Below, in pieces: positions 23,701 to 38,700 of a DNA stretch of 64,000 nucleotides. Source of the stretch: Pyxicephalus adspersus. Lineage: Eukaryota > Chordata > Amphibia > Anura > Pyxicephalidae. Both the position numbers and the translations under genes were made by a program. A model generated the notes under the pieces. That model was not told where the DNA came from. It was given only the letters and a program-made list of their open reading frames with translations, and did no database searches. Numbering within the stretch: position 1 is the first letter of the stretch; each line of letters begins with the position of its first letter. The stretch covers positions 139,734,987 to 139,798,986 of the forward strand of contig NC_092861.1 in NCBI RefSeq assembly GCF_032062135.1, in the 5' to 3' direction.

Positions 23701-26700
23701 TAAAAGTCACTTCCAAATTCTGCAACTAGGTCATTAGCTAATTAAGAGAAAAGCTTCTTATGATTATAAAAAATGCAATCTTTGGCACAGAATGATCGTG
23801 TAATGGGTAAAAGATTTGCTTCATAAACCAAACTTTCTAGAAGATTTTTAATGAGATGTTTTAGTTCAACTTCAGAATACACAAACACATACTATAAAAG
23901 CAAACTTTAGTTTTTTTGCTGCAATTTTTGAGAAGAAATGTTGGGAGACTATGCTATTTCCTCCCCTCCCTTCACCATATTCTTTTTGGTATCCGTCATG
24001 GAAGGAGTGAAGGGAAATACACTAGAGCAGTGGCCTAATAAAGGCCACTTTTTTAATTTTAACAGCAAGACAGCAAGAGTGGGGCACTATTTCTTCCTTT
24101 AAGACCAGTGACAAGCCACTATTCCTCCTTTTGACAACAATGACTATTATTACACAGTATTTATATAGCGCTGACATAATACGCAGCCTGCACAAAGTCC
24201 ATAGTCTTGTCACTAGCTGTCCCTCAAAGGAGCTCACAATATAATGTACCTACCGAAGTCATATGTCTTTAATACAGTCTAAGGTCTATTTGGGGGAAGC
24301 CAATTAACCTAACTGTATGTTTTTGGAATGTGGGAGGACACGAAAGTACCCGGAGGAAACCCACACGAACATGAGAAGAACCTTCAAACTCCACGCAGAA
24401 TGCAATGATGATGGACTATTCATCCAACTGTTACCAACAATGGGATTCCATACCTTCCACACACACCAAGAATGTGGCACTATTGCTTCCACTGGTACCA
24501 ACAATGTCTGTCTGCAGAATACGACTATAAACATGTATGCTTCCCCGAGGGGATAAAATTTTTTTACTTACTTTAACAATGTCCGTAACAAGTCAAAGAA
24601 TGTAGGATGTAACTTCAACAACAGCAGTTCACAATATTGTTTGATAAAATTTTTGCTGAAATCAGATCAAGATTACCCACACGCACCACTCAAAAAATCA
24701 ACATCAGGGAGATATTGATAGTTTACCTAGTCTTGTACATTTTGACTAATGTATTGCTAACTATTTGCTGCCATAAGTCTCACCAGCTGATGAAGTTTTT
24801 TTGTATGCTCACATGCCATTCCTTTTACGGAACTACTTACAACGATGGGTGAAAAACAGCTCATGTACTAACAGTTTGAATCCCTAATTGGCCTTCCCAC
24901 ACGGTTACAATACAGGAGTCTTCGTTTATCAGGAGTTCTTCAATCCTCCTACACTACACACACAGGAGACTTGGTTTATTGCATCTTAAATTCTTCTTTA
25001 ACCCTCCTACATGGCAAAAAATTACTTAGAGCAGACTGCAGTCTTACCTCAATCTCCCTCTCAGGGGTAAGATTGTGATCCCACATAATAATCTTCCTGT
25101 CTTTGCCACCTCCCGTGAGAAGCATCCCATTCCTCATCTGGCACAGTGTAAACACGCTGCCATCGTGAGCTTTGATCTGCTTACTTATTTGGTAGACGCC
25201 TGAAACATAAAATTATTACTCAGTACAGCGACATATTTCCACTTGCAAAAACTTTACATAGAACTACTTCAGTCCCTTCCTTGGTAGAATTTATATGAGG
25301 CAGAACAAACTAGCCCCAGATATAGACAGTGATTCAGATGCCTTCCCAGAACAAGGATCAAGGTGATCGCTGCCCATGGTCTATAACACCAGGAAATGAA
25401 AGCTTGCTGAAGGATGCATACACATGACAAATGCATCTCATTGTGCTCTGCAGAACCACAATGAGATTTGCTTGGGGTATTTAAGGTGTATTCTAAAATG
25501 GCAAAATCGTATCCCTAATGCAAATCAGGTTCTTGGATTGGACTATTTTTGGCATGCCCTACATATAAAATTTTAAAAAGTACTCAGAGAATGGATCATC
25601 CAGCAGCCTAATATAATAGAAGGTTAAGGAAATGTGGGGGGTTAGTTTTCCCCAGAAGTCCTTCCTTTGGAACTAAGCCATTGTGAAGGAGAAAGTTTAA
25701 TGAAAAAGTGCTAGACACATTGTTCCTTATTTATTAAAGCTTTTCAAGACAGGAGAAAATATACACACGAGTGAACCTGGGTGATCCAGCAAAACTAACT
25801 AACAAGGATTTGTTTTAGTAGATGAGTCAAAACCAATTTTACATATTGCACCTTACCAGTCCATAGATTAAAAATGTAACTGAACATGACTTTCCAATAA
25901 AAAAAACTTTCCTCCTTGCACACTTATATAAAAAGCACTAAAACTAAATGAACAAAAAAAACTTTTGCCTTTTTGCTGTGAACCATCCTGATATATTTGT
26001 GTTCATTTCCGGACAATACAAACAATGGCTTTCTTGTCTGGAAAATACGCCTATTTTTTACAATCTCTTGATTAAATTAGTATAAAGCTTAAATCTTGTG
26101 AGATCTGAGGAGAAATGCTGAGCCTCCGGATGGGTTTTACAATATTTTGAGTTTATAGATCGTGCTGCAAAACAGGAAATGCTGGCATACTGAAAATTCT
26201 TTTGGAAGTGACTAATGGTCCTCAGTTTCTTGTTCTTGGTGCCCTGAGCTATTGAATTCATAAGGCAGGAACAGAAACTTTTTTTTATTGTAGGTCTGGT
26301 GGCCAAGTCTTTGTGACACAATGTTCTCACAGTAAGAGGGAGATTGTGCTGAGGTTATAGACTCTTAAAGCTCACTAATTAGAATGAGATTGACTGGTTT
26401 GAATCCAAACAACCACTCAGGATGCTCTCATCAATTTATGTTCCAAGATCCTTCACTGGTTGAAGTGTATTTGCCTAGAATGACTACTTTCAGACTACTT
26501 ATAAACTCTTAAGTAGTACAATAACAAGTGCAATTAGTTTTGATTCTACCTAATGTTCCATAAGGAATGCCTAGTTAGTCTGTTTATTGTTCTAATACAG
26601 TGAAGTTTTAGTGAAAACTTTTAACACAGAATATAGCTTGTTTGCCTTTTTTCAATTTTAAAATTTTTACTAGAGCAATAAGGAGTTACATTTTTATTTG

Positions 26701-29700
26701 TCTGTGTCTGTAAATGTTGTGTACATGAGCACTGTATTCTTGTATTTGAAACATTAATAAACCACAGGTCAGCAGAATCCTGTTTTAACATTGTCTTTCA
26801 CCTGCTTTGCATTGATTTTGTTAGACACAGTGGGCCACATTTAGGATTTAGTAAAGCTCTCCAAGCCTGGAGGGGATACACATGGAATAGATTTCTTCAA
26901 AGTAATTTGCTATTTGCTAGCAAATGTTTTAAATCCTAAACCAGGTCCATTCCAGGTTTGCTGGATCACCCAGCTTCACTGATTAAAGTGTATCCTCTCC
27001 AGCTTTGGAGAGCTTTCATAAATAAGGCCCAGTCTGTACTACTACAGGACATTTGCAATAAATGCAAAGCAGGCAAAACTTTTATTGAGATTTGTGTTTT
27101 AAAGCACGTGTTCCAATGCAAAAAAATCTAGATCTGTGTACACAAGTCCTTGAGGAAATGTATCCTCACCTAATTGGTAGGTCTTACCAAAAGTCACATA
27201 GATAGAAATAAAACATGATGGAAAAGCTAAATCTTCCTCACTCTATTCAAAATTAAAATTAAATGGTTTGAAAGGACTTAACCTGTCCACATAAAAAAAA
27301 ATACTGAACAAGGTACAGAATTACCATGCATACATAAAGTGCTTATTGAGATTTGTTCATTTTCTGGCCAATAGGAAGATGTGGAAGGAGGACGATGTAG
27401 AGCTTATACAATTCTTTTTCTCTTTGCTCCCTGGGTCAAATGAATGGAGGGGTGGGGTACATATAAGCACCTGATATGGGTTCTTTTAAAGTCCATCTCT
27501 TGAGTTGCAAGCTTCATTTAGGTAGGAATTGTTTCAGTTTTTCAGTGCAAAGCTATTTTTCACTTGGATTTGTTATCTTGTGTCAAAGGCCAAAGTAGAG
27601 ATATTTTGACACAGGTCTGCAACACTAACAGAAATAACAGAGAACACCTTTAAATTTTCCAATATGGTGCAGGTCCTGTTTTCTAGGACAGTAAATTAAT
27701 TAGATCTACGTATTGCTCTCCCCTGTGTTTACATGATGAGCTCTGTTCATCGTGTGCCAGGCATATTAATGACATTAAAAGAGAAAACACCTAATGACTC
27801 ATTGCTATTAAGCCTTCAAATAATTGCTTGAGCTCTCTGAACAATTATTGAGACATTTAGCTGAATGCCAAGTGGGGATTTAGAAGCAATTAAAATGTTA
27901 GGAGTGGTGGAGAGACAAGCTTGAAGCATTCCGGATAACCTTTTAAATATCACCACGCCCGCATGCTGGTACGTTTCAATATTCTGGAAGACTAATGGGT
28001 GATGTTCACTACCACCCTGGTGGCAAAATGTCTTGTTTGGACCACCAGCAAAAGATGCATTAGTCATAGCAATGCACAGCTGTGACTTTTATTGCTGGTC
28101 TGCTCTATGTAGTTCAGTTTGTAGTTTGGCAGTAATATCCCAACAAACACCTGCGAGACTCACCTTTCACTCCTTTACCGGCTGTGGATTCTACTGGAGT
28201 TTTGCTCCATATTAACATGGTGCCGCCTGAATCTCCAGCGAGCACATCACCGTTGGCTAAGAAGGCTAAGCATTGCACAAACTTTGGTTTCTCGTATTTC
28301 TGAAACACAGTTGTAGAGATGATTAGATTCACAATTACCACCAGTCACCATTGTTAACCAAAGCATTTCTAGATTTGGTAAATTTAATAAAGGAATATCT
28401 AAAGCTAAAATTGTATGATTTCTTCATTGAAGAGTAGGAAAAAGCTGACAATCAGGTAATAAATGCCATCATGTCACTGAAAAAATCAATGTCTAATAAA
28501 TCTTCAGGATCCAACATTTTCAGGAGGGTCTGATTTTTGATGTACCTGTAACTGTAATTCCTCTTTATAGGCTAACTAAAAAACAACACTTTCAGAAATA
28601 ATAATACTGAAAGTAAAATGTGAATTCTAAAGCAGGAGATGGTTTGTCAATATCAGCAGTAATTAGTGGCATAGACAGTGGAAGAGTTGAGTATTCAGTT
28701 TCATTTTAGCAACAGAGTTGCTTTTAGAAAAATAAAGCATGTACCACTCAAGAAAATATTTATTTTTTGCTACTCTACTACTACTTGCTTTTCGCTACTT
28801 GCTTTTCTATGAACTTTGTTTACTTTCAGATATTTAATTTACAGCAAGAAGGGTGCTAGAAAAATATTACCAAACAAATAATACTTTAATTAACAGACAA
28901 CCTACATACCCCAAAGATTCCTTGTTTCCTTGCCAAAGAACTGCCACTCCAGGTCCAGAAAAAGATGTGTGACTTTCCGCAGGTCACTATCGTATTCGGG
29001 TCAGTTGGGTGGAATTCAACTGCCAAGACCACTTCATTTGTAGTCTACAAATAAGTCAACAGGTTCAGAGTTTATATACATACACATATGCACATATTAC
29101 ATAAGTAAGCAGGTTTAAAAGCGCCAATGCAATAACAAAAATGAACAAATCATAGCTCATCAGTTGTTCTCATATTCACCGAGCACTCTAGTGCAAAAGT
29201 ACTGATTATGGTTTCTGAACATATATACCACAGAGTGAGCAGTGGAGAAATAATAAAATAATTTGGAGCTAATCAAAATCATTTAAAGCCTGGAAGCAAG
29301 TCTTCGGATCCCACAAAAAAAAGGCTTTAGGCTCAAATCTTTATTAATAAAATATTCCCTCAGTAGGCATAAAATAAATATTTAAAAAGCTGTAATGCAG
29401 CTTTTTAATGCAGCAGTAATGTTTTTCTTACCACCAGATGTCTCCAGTTTTCAGGACTGAATACTGCCCAGCATCAAAAAATCTGATCAGGGCTTTACTG
29501 ACCTTGAACCAGTATGCGGATCAGAAAACTATTGTTATGTCTGCCAACTTTGTTGTCTGCCAATTTCATCCTGGGTAATGACTCACACGCATTAAGATAA
29601 ACAGGTCAGTACGATTGCCTTTGTAGAATAAAGATGGTAATGCATGCTTGCATGTTTGTCTTAAACCAATCATCTTTTTACAAGTCCAAAAAAAAATATC

Positions 29701-32700
29701 TTTAAGATGAATATAGTTTTAAACTTGAAGGGACAATCTGTGTGACAGTTTGCTCATCAATGGAGAAAACAGGAGGTTGTCACCACTTTGATTACCCATC
29801 CTGCTTCCATGTAGAAATCAATGTAGAAAAATGACAGCGGGACTCAACACAGTAGACTTGCCAGTTGGGTAGAGCACTGAATAAAATTGACTGCAGACAA
29901 ATAAACAACCTTCAGGCAGTCACAACTTCTTCCCCTGCTTACATGTACAATGAGCTATTAGGCTGAATGATAAATGAGTTGAATAATAAATAAGTTGTTC
30001 AGGAAGAGCATGTCAGGGGCCAGAACAAGCTGCCAACCATTTCCTTTTCTATTCTATGTAAACAGAGCCTAAAGTTGCAAGACTCGATTACAAGTTTTAG
30101 CATTGACAATTACCTTTATCTCTGCTACTTTTGACTTCTTCTGCCAGTCCCACACTGTAAGCATATGCTCATTGGAGTCATCAATAACCGCCAAATGTGA
30201 TCCAGAGTCCTTTAAAAAAATGAATAGCATTTGTTAACACTTGTATAAAACTTCCACTAAACTTTACATCTGAGGACATGCCCACCATCCCTGACAATAG
30301 GTGGAAGGGTTCGTCTTTAGAGACAGTCCTAAAAATTATGCTATGGATTTACTTTAAGAGTGTATTTGCAAAAGAATCTGTCAAACTTTTGTGTGTATGC
30401 AATCAGATTTTTAGAGGGTATAATTGCACAAAAATGTAATTAATATTTGGAAAACCAATACAAATATGTTAAATAGTTTAAAAAATGCTGACACTGAAAA
30501 AAAAAAAAAAAAGCATTTTGACATCTTTAAAAAAAAAAAAAAAAAGTGAGATGGAGAACATTTTTCGACAGTTGTTATGTTTAAAAATCCAGTTTTAAAG
30601 AAAGTTTCAGGAATCTGCATTTCACTTTGCAAAATTGAAAACTTGTGGAAATAAAATACCATGGAGGTTCTCAATTTACACCAGGACTGAGTTCCAAAAT
30701 GCATGTGTATTTTAAATTTCACATCATTGTAATTTGTTTTTCCCCTGAAACATATGAAACCTGCCAAAACTGGGTTCCAAACATGTCCCTTTAACCCCAC
30801 TTTACCCTTTAGAATGATGAGACTTGCAAAATATTAAGGGAGTCCTGTCTGCCAGAAGAGACCAATCTATAGGTCATATTCTAGTGATACAACATCAGGC
30901 CAGCACAGGTCTAACGCTGGTCATACACTTAAAGCTAAACTCCTACTCCCACTTAAGCTAATCCCTACATTTCAAGGGCAAAATGTTTATTTATGCCCAT
31001 TGGGACCATAACAACAAGAAATATGTGGCTCATCCCTCGCTCCTCAAGGTGCTCTATCCCCTTGCATTGTAGATAAAACCCGTGCCTGCAAGACCAGTAT
31101 GAAGGTATATCTCTCCATGATGAAAAGCACAAAAACCCAATTAATAAAAGGGATCGATCGGTCAGGTCAAATCGGGCTGAGGAGGAAAAAACTTGTTGAT
31201 GCACAACTTTCTACAACCAGGAAATGAGGCATGCTCTGATTGTCTGCAGTTTATAATGCACACTGTGAAAAGCTGAATAGAAATTTAGTACAGAGGGGAA
31301 GCTGTAGAAGACTGAAGGAAAGGCTTTAGTTTAGCTTTAAAACAATCACATCGCTTATTCTACTTTCACCCCCACTGAAAATATTAGCCTTTACAACTGT
31401 TTTCTTTCAGCAGATCGTATGATGTTGTTAAGTCTATGAGGCACTTACAGACACCTCCTAGTGAGGCTTATCTAGTTGCCATTCATATGACGTTTATTTA
31501 ACTATAAAGTATCCAGTATGAAGACAATCCATTTTTATAAATAAATATTTTAACAACCTTGCAGCAAATAAATAAAATTTCTCTCTCATACATATATAGC
31601 GTCATACCGCTTTCGAGAAATCTAGACATCCGACTCCTCTCTCGAAGGTCCCAAGGCCAATAACTTGCAATGTAGACAAACTGACAGAGTCCCAGACTCT
31701 GACATGAGGTTGTAAAGGCTGAAAAAAAATTAACATGGATAGAATAAATAAATGAGGTAAAAATGTAATGTAGACCCAACAGTAGGCTAAGATGAAAAAT
31801 GTTGATAGTATTTTTTTTTTTATTATTATTTTAACAAGCAGGATGCAGCAACAAGTATTCAGCTTTATTTGTGACAGACTAACATAATATAGGTTGCTAC
31901 AGGCTCATTTTTGTGCTTCCTTTTAAATTAAATTTGCAGTGTAAATGAGCTCTAGGCAGGGTACACAAACTCAATGGCAAACACGCAGTATTGTCAATCC
32001 AGAATGCAGTAGGCAAAGCAAAGCATGGCCAGGTGATAAATGACAAAAACAGGCTTGTAAATGGGACGAGATTTTAAATTCTCACAGTAGTGCAGACAGG
32101 CACAGCCTGCATAAGAGTCAATTTTCCCTAAAAAAAAAAAAGCAATGCAGCATAGTTGTTATCCCCATCACATGAAGCTGCATTAGGTCGACTTTACTAT
32201 TAGGATCATCAAGAAATTGTGGGACTTTGCAGGAGGGTTGTTATAAAACAGTAAGCGTAGATGCATTTACAATAAAGTGCAGCAGATATTATATATTTTT
32301 TAATATACTCAATATATAACTTAAGAATATAAAAGTAAATTCTTTGGATTGATTTGGACTTTTGATTTGGGTAATAATGCTTTAAAGTAAAAATATCAGA
32401 CTATTGATCCTGGGAACATCCAATTGCCTCATGGAACCAGGAAGGGATTGTTTGTCCCCTGTTGGAGCAAATTGTACCAGGGTTTTATTTTGCCTTCCTC
32501 AGGATCAACTATGTCTATAGGGTTTTATATCTGGGATATGTTTTTTTCCCTAGTGGTTGAACTTGATGGGAGTATGTCTTTTTTTTTCAACCTATGTCAC
32601 GATGGATATGAATAAGGTCAGTTGTGACTGGTTCACATTAAGAACAACAAGAAAATCACCTGCCAACAGTTTTCTTCTGTTTAAATTGTATCACAGTACC

Positions 32701-35700
32701 ATTATTTATCAATAGATTTAAAGTGGTGTAAATGGGTATGCGACCTATAGTTATCTATGATCATGCTGGAATAAAATTGAGGGGATACTTTTAAACAATA
32801 ATAAGTGCTGCAGACAACTACTCACTCGTCCATCTTTGTCCACACCAGCAATCTGTCCTGTTGCAATTCTGATTTTGTCTGGATGAACGGCAATACTACA
32901 GAAAAAAGAAATAATTATCAATACTGTACTGTCTAGAATAGACAAGCCGTAAGCTCTATTCAATGATGCGTGTAGTAGTCTTACCATTTAACACAATCTG
33001 TGTGACCGAGATAATGGCGCTGAGTCCTTTCCTCGTAATTGAACAGTACTACAACAGACGCTATAAAATATACAATTTCTCCGGTAGGGAGAAGGTAAAC
33101 ATTGGCTCGACAGTCTCTCCCTCGGTAACCATATCTTCACAACCTTCTGTTAAGGTGAACATAGCACAAGCTTTACAGAAAGCAACAGAAATATTATACC
33201 CAGATGAAAAAAAACATTTTTTACAGGGCTGTTTTAACGGCAATTCCTCTGTGTGCTAAAAGGAACATATTGTAATGTATTATTTGCAAAGTGCTGCATC
33301 ATCATTAGAAATATTCAACTCAGACTCTGCCTAACCCTGGTTTCTCAGACCATATGTTGTTGATTATTGGTTATCTGTCTCTTGAATCCAGAAAAGGCCA
33401 TCTATCTATCTCTCCTAGGCAATTTGCACAAGTACTACACCCCGCTCGCAGCAATAGAAGTTTCTTCAGATTGGCAACTGTACAATGGAAAGCACTGTTA
33501 TTCCAGATTTGATTTTCAAAAAACTATTATTACAATTGTCTAAGCACTTAACACTTAAGCTCTGTACAAGTATAGAAAAAAAAAAAAATAAGATGCAACA
33601 AAAGTCATATCTGGGTCAAAGACTAATTTTTATTCCCATCTTAGACAGGAGCAAATGTTTATATGAAAGCCTTAAACTGAAAGTGTGCAAACCTTTGGGA
33701 TAGAGTGGGAACTGCTAAAACCTCTAAAGAGTGTTATATTGTTATTGGTTTACCAACCATGATTCACCAACCAGATTCACCATAGATGCTTATTCTGATT
33801 AGCTCTGGTACAAATGGTAATGGGGTGGGGGGGGTTTGGGTTACCTCACCTCTTGAACGTGACAACAGCAATATCTAAAGCTAGCAAAGTATTTTCTTGT
33901 ATTACCTTCCCTGGCGGTATGAAGTATTTTTAAATGTAAAAGCCGTAAATTTGAAAATACTTTTAAATTTCCTGCCTGGTCCCGCCTACCAGCCGCAAGG
34001 CCCCACCTCCCAGCTACGCACTTGCGAGCAGAAGCTCTGCCAGGATTTGCTTCCCCTGGCCCCCGCATCCCCAACATTCACACGCCGGGGACACAGATGC
34101 CAGCTGGGCATCGCCAGGTTACACAGATGACCAGCCGGTATCGCCAGGGGGAGATCCTGGGCATCGCTGGAGGACACCGCAGGCATCGCTGAAGGACGCC
34201 AGGGGCACTGCTGAAGGATGCTGCTGGAACGTGGGAACCAGGTAGGACTTTAAAACTCCCTGGCAATTCCACCCCGAGTGTGGCTCGGGATTACCGTTTT
34301 TGGTATGGAAAATTCCCCCCCACACTCGGGAATACCACCAGGGAGGTTAAAAGAGGAATAGACTGCAGAGATAATCCTGCAGACGGACAAAATCCTGCCC
34401 CTGTACAAAGCATTGGTCAGACTTCATCTGAAATATACAATCCAGTTTTAGGCACCAGTTCACAAAAAGGATATTGTGGAAAGGGCAACTAAACTAATGA
34501 AAGGAATGGAGGAGCTCAGCTATGAGGGGAGATTAGATGAACTGAATCTATTCTCCCTTGAGAAGAGACTTAGAAGGAGGGATATTATCACCCTTTATAA
34601 ATATATAAATGGTCCATATAGAGAACTCTCTTCCCAAAGATCATTACAAAAGGACAAGGGGGGAGGATAAGGAAGGGATTCTTCACTGTAAGGTCTGTGA
34701 AATAGTGAAATTGGCTCCCTCAGGAAGTAGTTTCAGCAACTACTAAGAAAACGCTGGATGATTTCTAGAAACACATAACATAACTGGGTATTAAAGCTTT
34801 AAAGTAAAGATAAGCAAGAAGGTTGATCGAGGGAACATCCGATTGCCTCAGGGAATCAGGAAGGACTTTTTTTTCAAGCAAATTGTACCAGGGGTTTTTT
34901 TTTTTGTCCATGTCCATCTGGGCTATGTTTATTTCCCTAGTGGATGAACTTGATGGACTTGTGTCTTTTTTCAACCTGAGTAACTATGTAACAGCTGCAA
35001 AACTTATCCATCACTTTTAATTTTTATACAATGGTGACCAGAACAAATAGAGAGTATTAAAGGATAGAGAGATGAATAGAAAGTTTCTAATATTTGCCAA
35101 AGTTATCACTTTATACCCTTTTGAACAACCAACATCCTAATCATTAGGGCTAAACATGAGAATATTAAGGATACACCCACTCCAGTTTTAACTTCTCTGG
35201 TGGCAGTTCTGTTCTGATGTCTTCATAGCTCTCCACATCCGACGGAATGAACATTGTGATTGGTCGACCTCGCATGAACATTTTTATGTAGTCTCCATCT
35301 GCAAAGACAAAATATTCCAACTGTTGTCAGATAGCATTCAAGCATCTGGAAGTAATAAGCCATCCTGTATGTCCAAGGAGCCAACGTTGACTCTGCTGCC
35401 TCCAGAGCTGAAGCGGCTGTTTGGAAGGCCATGCCAATATGAAAATAGAAGAACGTTTCACATATCTATTGTATTATCATTATTATGGATTTATTAAATT
35501 GGGGGGAAAAAAACACACCCTCTCAGGGCAAATTTTCCTCCTGTGGTAGGATAAAAGAGCTTAGCAATGTAACAGGGAATAATTTAGGCTTTAAGTTTTA
35601 ACTGGGGGTAACTCCAATGTTCTTTTAACTATACATCTAAACATATAAAAGGTATCAAGCTCCCAGTACGATACACAAAAACAAGACGGGTATTTAGCAG

Positions 35701-38700
35701 ACCAGAGGTCACCTACAGTCTCTATTCCAGATTACAGGCAAAATCACAATCAAAATTCTAAATCTACTTTAGCTCGAATCAAGAGTGTTTCTCTCGTGTA
35801 ATTAAAGTGTAACTGCACCAATAAAGCTTTCCATGCTTCAGCTACCCTTGCCAGTCTAAAAATACCTGTCCCAGATCCAGCAAGATCTCACCCATGAAGC
35901 TGCCAAACCATGTCAAAATCTTTGGTGTCAGCCCATGTGCTTGGTACCCTCAACTCAATCATTTGGAGAGTCTTTAGTAATAAAAATAAATTAAAAAAAT
36001 ACATGTGTAGGGCTAACATGATATTAGACAGAAGAAAGTAAATTGTTCCTTAATGCCTCCACTATTTCTCCTTTGCATCTATGGGGTGGTAATGATTGTC
36101 ATGCAAGCTCACATAATAAGGGTCTCAGGGCTAAGGGCTCAGGTCATTCATTCCCAGCATGCGCAGAAGCAGCCAGGAATGCCAGGTAACCTGGAATTTG
36201 TATACAAATTAGGACTCTAATATAAAATCTTATCCACTTTCTTTAGCTCAATGTAAAACAAAGCCTTCTGGTGCCACACTAAAATTTCTAACACTCAAAT
36301 TACATTATTAATAAAACTCTGAGCTGGCATAGGCAGCTTTCTGTTGAAATAATCATGAAATAAAAACATTATCGAATATAAAAATAATAAAATGCATGAA
36401 ATAACATTCCTATTAATGTCTCACCATATGAGGTAAGGGATTATAAATATGTTTTATGGCTTATAAAATTTCACTGGTCGACTGATGCCAAGAGATTTAT
36501 TCAGACTGCAAAGTAAAACCTATAGTGAGGACTTAACCCAATGTACTAGAAAACTGAAAAGAATTAATATCTTCGCTCTTTGTGAAAAGTGGTTGGCATT
36601 TGCACACAGGGAACAAACCACTTAGGGGCTTTCCACACGAGTGCAAATTGTAGATGTGTGTAGTGATCACAGATGTGAATTTGGCAATATAACATAGTGA
36701 CTAGGGTACTGAAAGAGCACCGATATGGACATTTACAGTAATCTGAATTCACATCAGCATATTAGGGGAAAAAAAAGCACATTATGCTTTCAGATTAAAA
36801 AAGTATTGACTGGAAAAGCAGTATATTATAGAAAATATTGTTCTTAAACACTTACAGGTGTGTTTAAGGCCTTAAACATCACCATCTGGAATGTCCCTAT
36901 TAAACATGCTTTATGCGTCCTTTTTTAAACAAAAAGGGGAAATTGTGCTTTTTATTGTGGAACATGAAAGTAATGTTTGTGGGAAGATGAAATCAGCAAC
37001 TTTAACATTTTGGATCCAAGTGATTTAACAAACTGACATTTCAGACAGTCAAAGGAGGGACGTCTGACAGAAGAGAGCCAATATTTAACAATGCAAAAAC
37101 TGCCTTTTCCTGCAGAGGAAGGCTCGATTGGGTCTGGATTTGTCACTGGAATCATATCTCTTACATAGCTCTATAATATTATGTGTTTTGCTGTAGTGTC
37201 TGGCATTTAACCATTTCAGCTCTTGTAATATTCTTTATAAGCCAAAGCAAATTTTACATTTCCACTTTGAGTCTGTTCATTCAATAATACCTTATTGTAA
37301 TTATTATATAAAATACCAAAACAATTTTTTGACAAAATAGACTTTTGTTTTGTAAAAGTTTTACTTTTAGTCAGACTGTCTATTATAGGCAAAATTACTT
37401 TGTGTTCTTTCCTATTTTGATAACTGTTGAACTTAGAAAAAGTTGTTTTACTGCAAATAAAAAAATTTAATTTAGTCTAATATGTATTCTGTATAATAAA
37501 TTTTTTCTTCAATGTTGTGCACTTTTATTGCTATGCAACAAATAAACAAAACTTGCAAATAAATTGTTGTTAAATAAAAATTCAGCTGAACTAAACCTTA
37601 AAAATAAAAAACGTGAGCAGGTCCTTTATTGCAGAGAGGACAGACTATATCCAGTGTTCTCCCCAGACCCTATTAGACAGGGCCACCACCCACCTTCCCA
37701 GCCTAAAACTATTTCTGGGTTGAGCACTGTACATCTGTCTGCAAATAAATAAACTTAACCTACATCGCTTGTCCCTTTTGCAATAAAAATCCTCCCTGCT
37801 GCAATTCTGTATCAATTGTTAATTGTTTCTTTAACTGTAGATGATTCTTTCAGCTGATGAAGATGCAACTTTGTAAATATTTACAAAGTTTTACTGGCTG
37901 ATCATTGCAATTGTTTGCAGTATCATCCACATTAGCCAGTTTTCTATACGGATAATTCAAAATATTAAATGCAGGGTTAGTATAGTGTTACACTTTTACA
38001 AATATGCGTATACACATTATAGAGTTTCAGTTTAGCCTAATGCAAATCATTCTACCAACATATTTTTAGGCTGAGGAGAGAAACTAGTGCACCTGGGGGG
38101 ATAGTCAGAAACATAAGTGGGACCTTCAAGCTTTATGCTATGTCTGTGTACTTGCAGGGCATGAAATCTGATGTGGTCGAAATGTGAGGTCTTTGTGAAA
38201 CAGAGAAGCGTATTTTAGAATAAAGATAAAGTGATAGGGGGGTTAGGGACATTTCAGGCCCGCAGTGACCCTTTTTTGGCAGCACAGCAGCAGTCTGCAG
38301 TGTTCTTAGGAGCTGACAGCCGCATGGTTTTATACCACAGGTCTGAATACCTCTTTCAGGAAGTTCTAACTCTTCCTATACAGCATACAACAGAAAAACT
38401 AAATCTAACACTTGAAGAAATCATTCCTATATGGACTAAAACACTCATTGCAGGATTTGAAAAAGTTTTAGGAACAAACAGGTCATATTGCAATACTTAC
38501 TTCCAATCCAGATCTGTCCCTCGTTGTACTTTCCTACGATTGGGTGTTCTCAGTTTGGCAGCCAGCATTATTTACATATTTCCTCTGAGCTCAGGCTGTC
38601 CTGTACCTGTCCCCAGCCATGAGAGAGAAGCAGCACAGCAATGAGCTCACCTTTACATCAGTCTGCTCGTTTCTATCAGAAAGCACCTTGTTAGCACATG

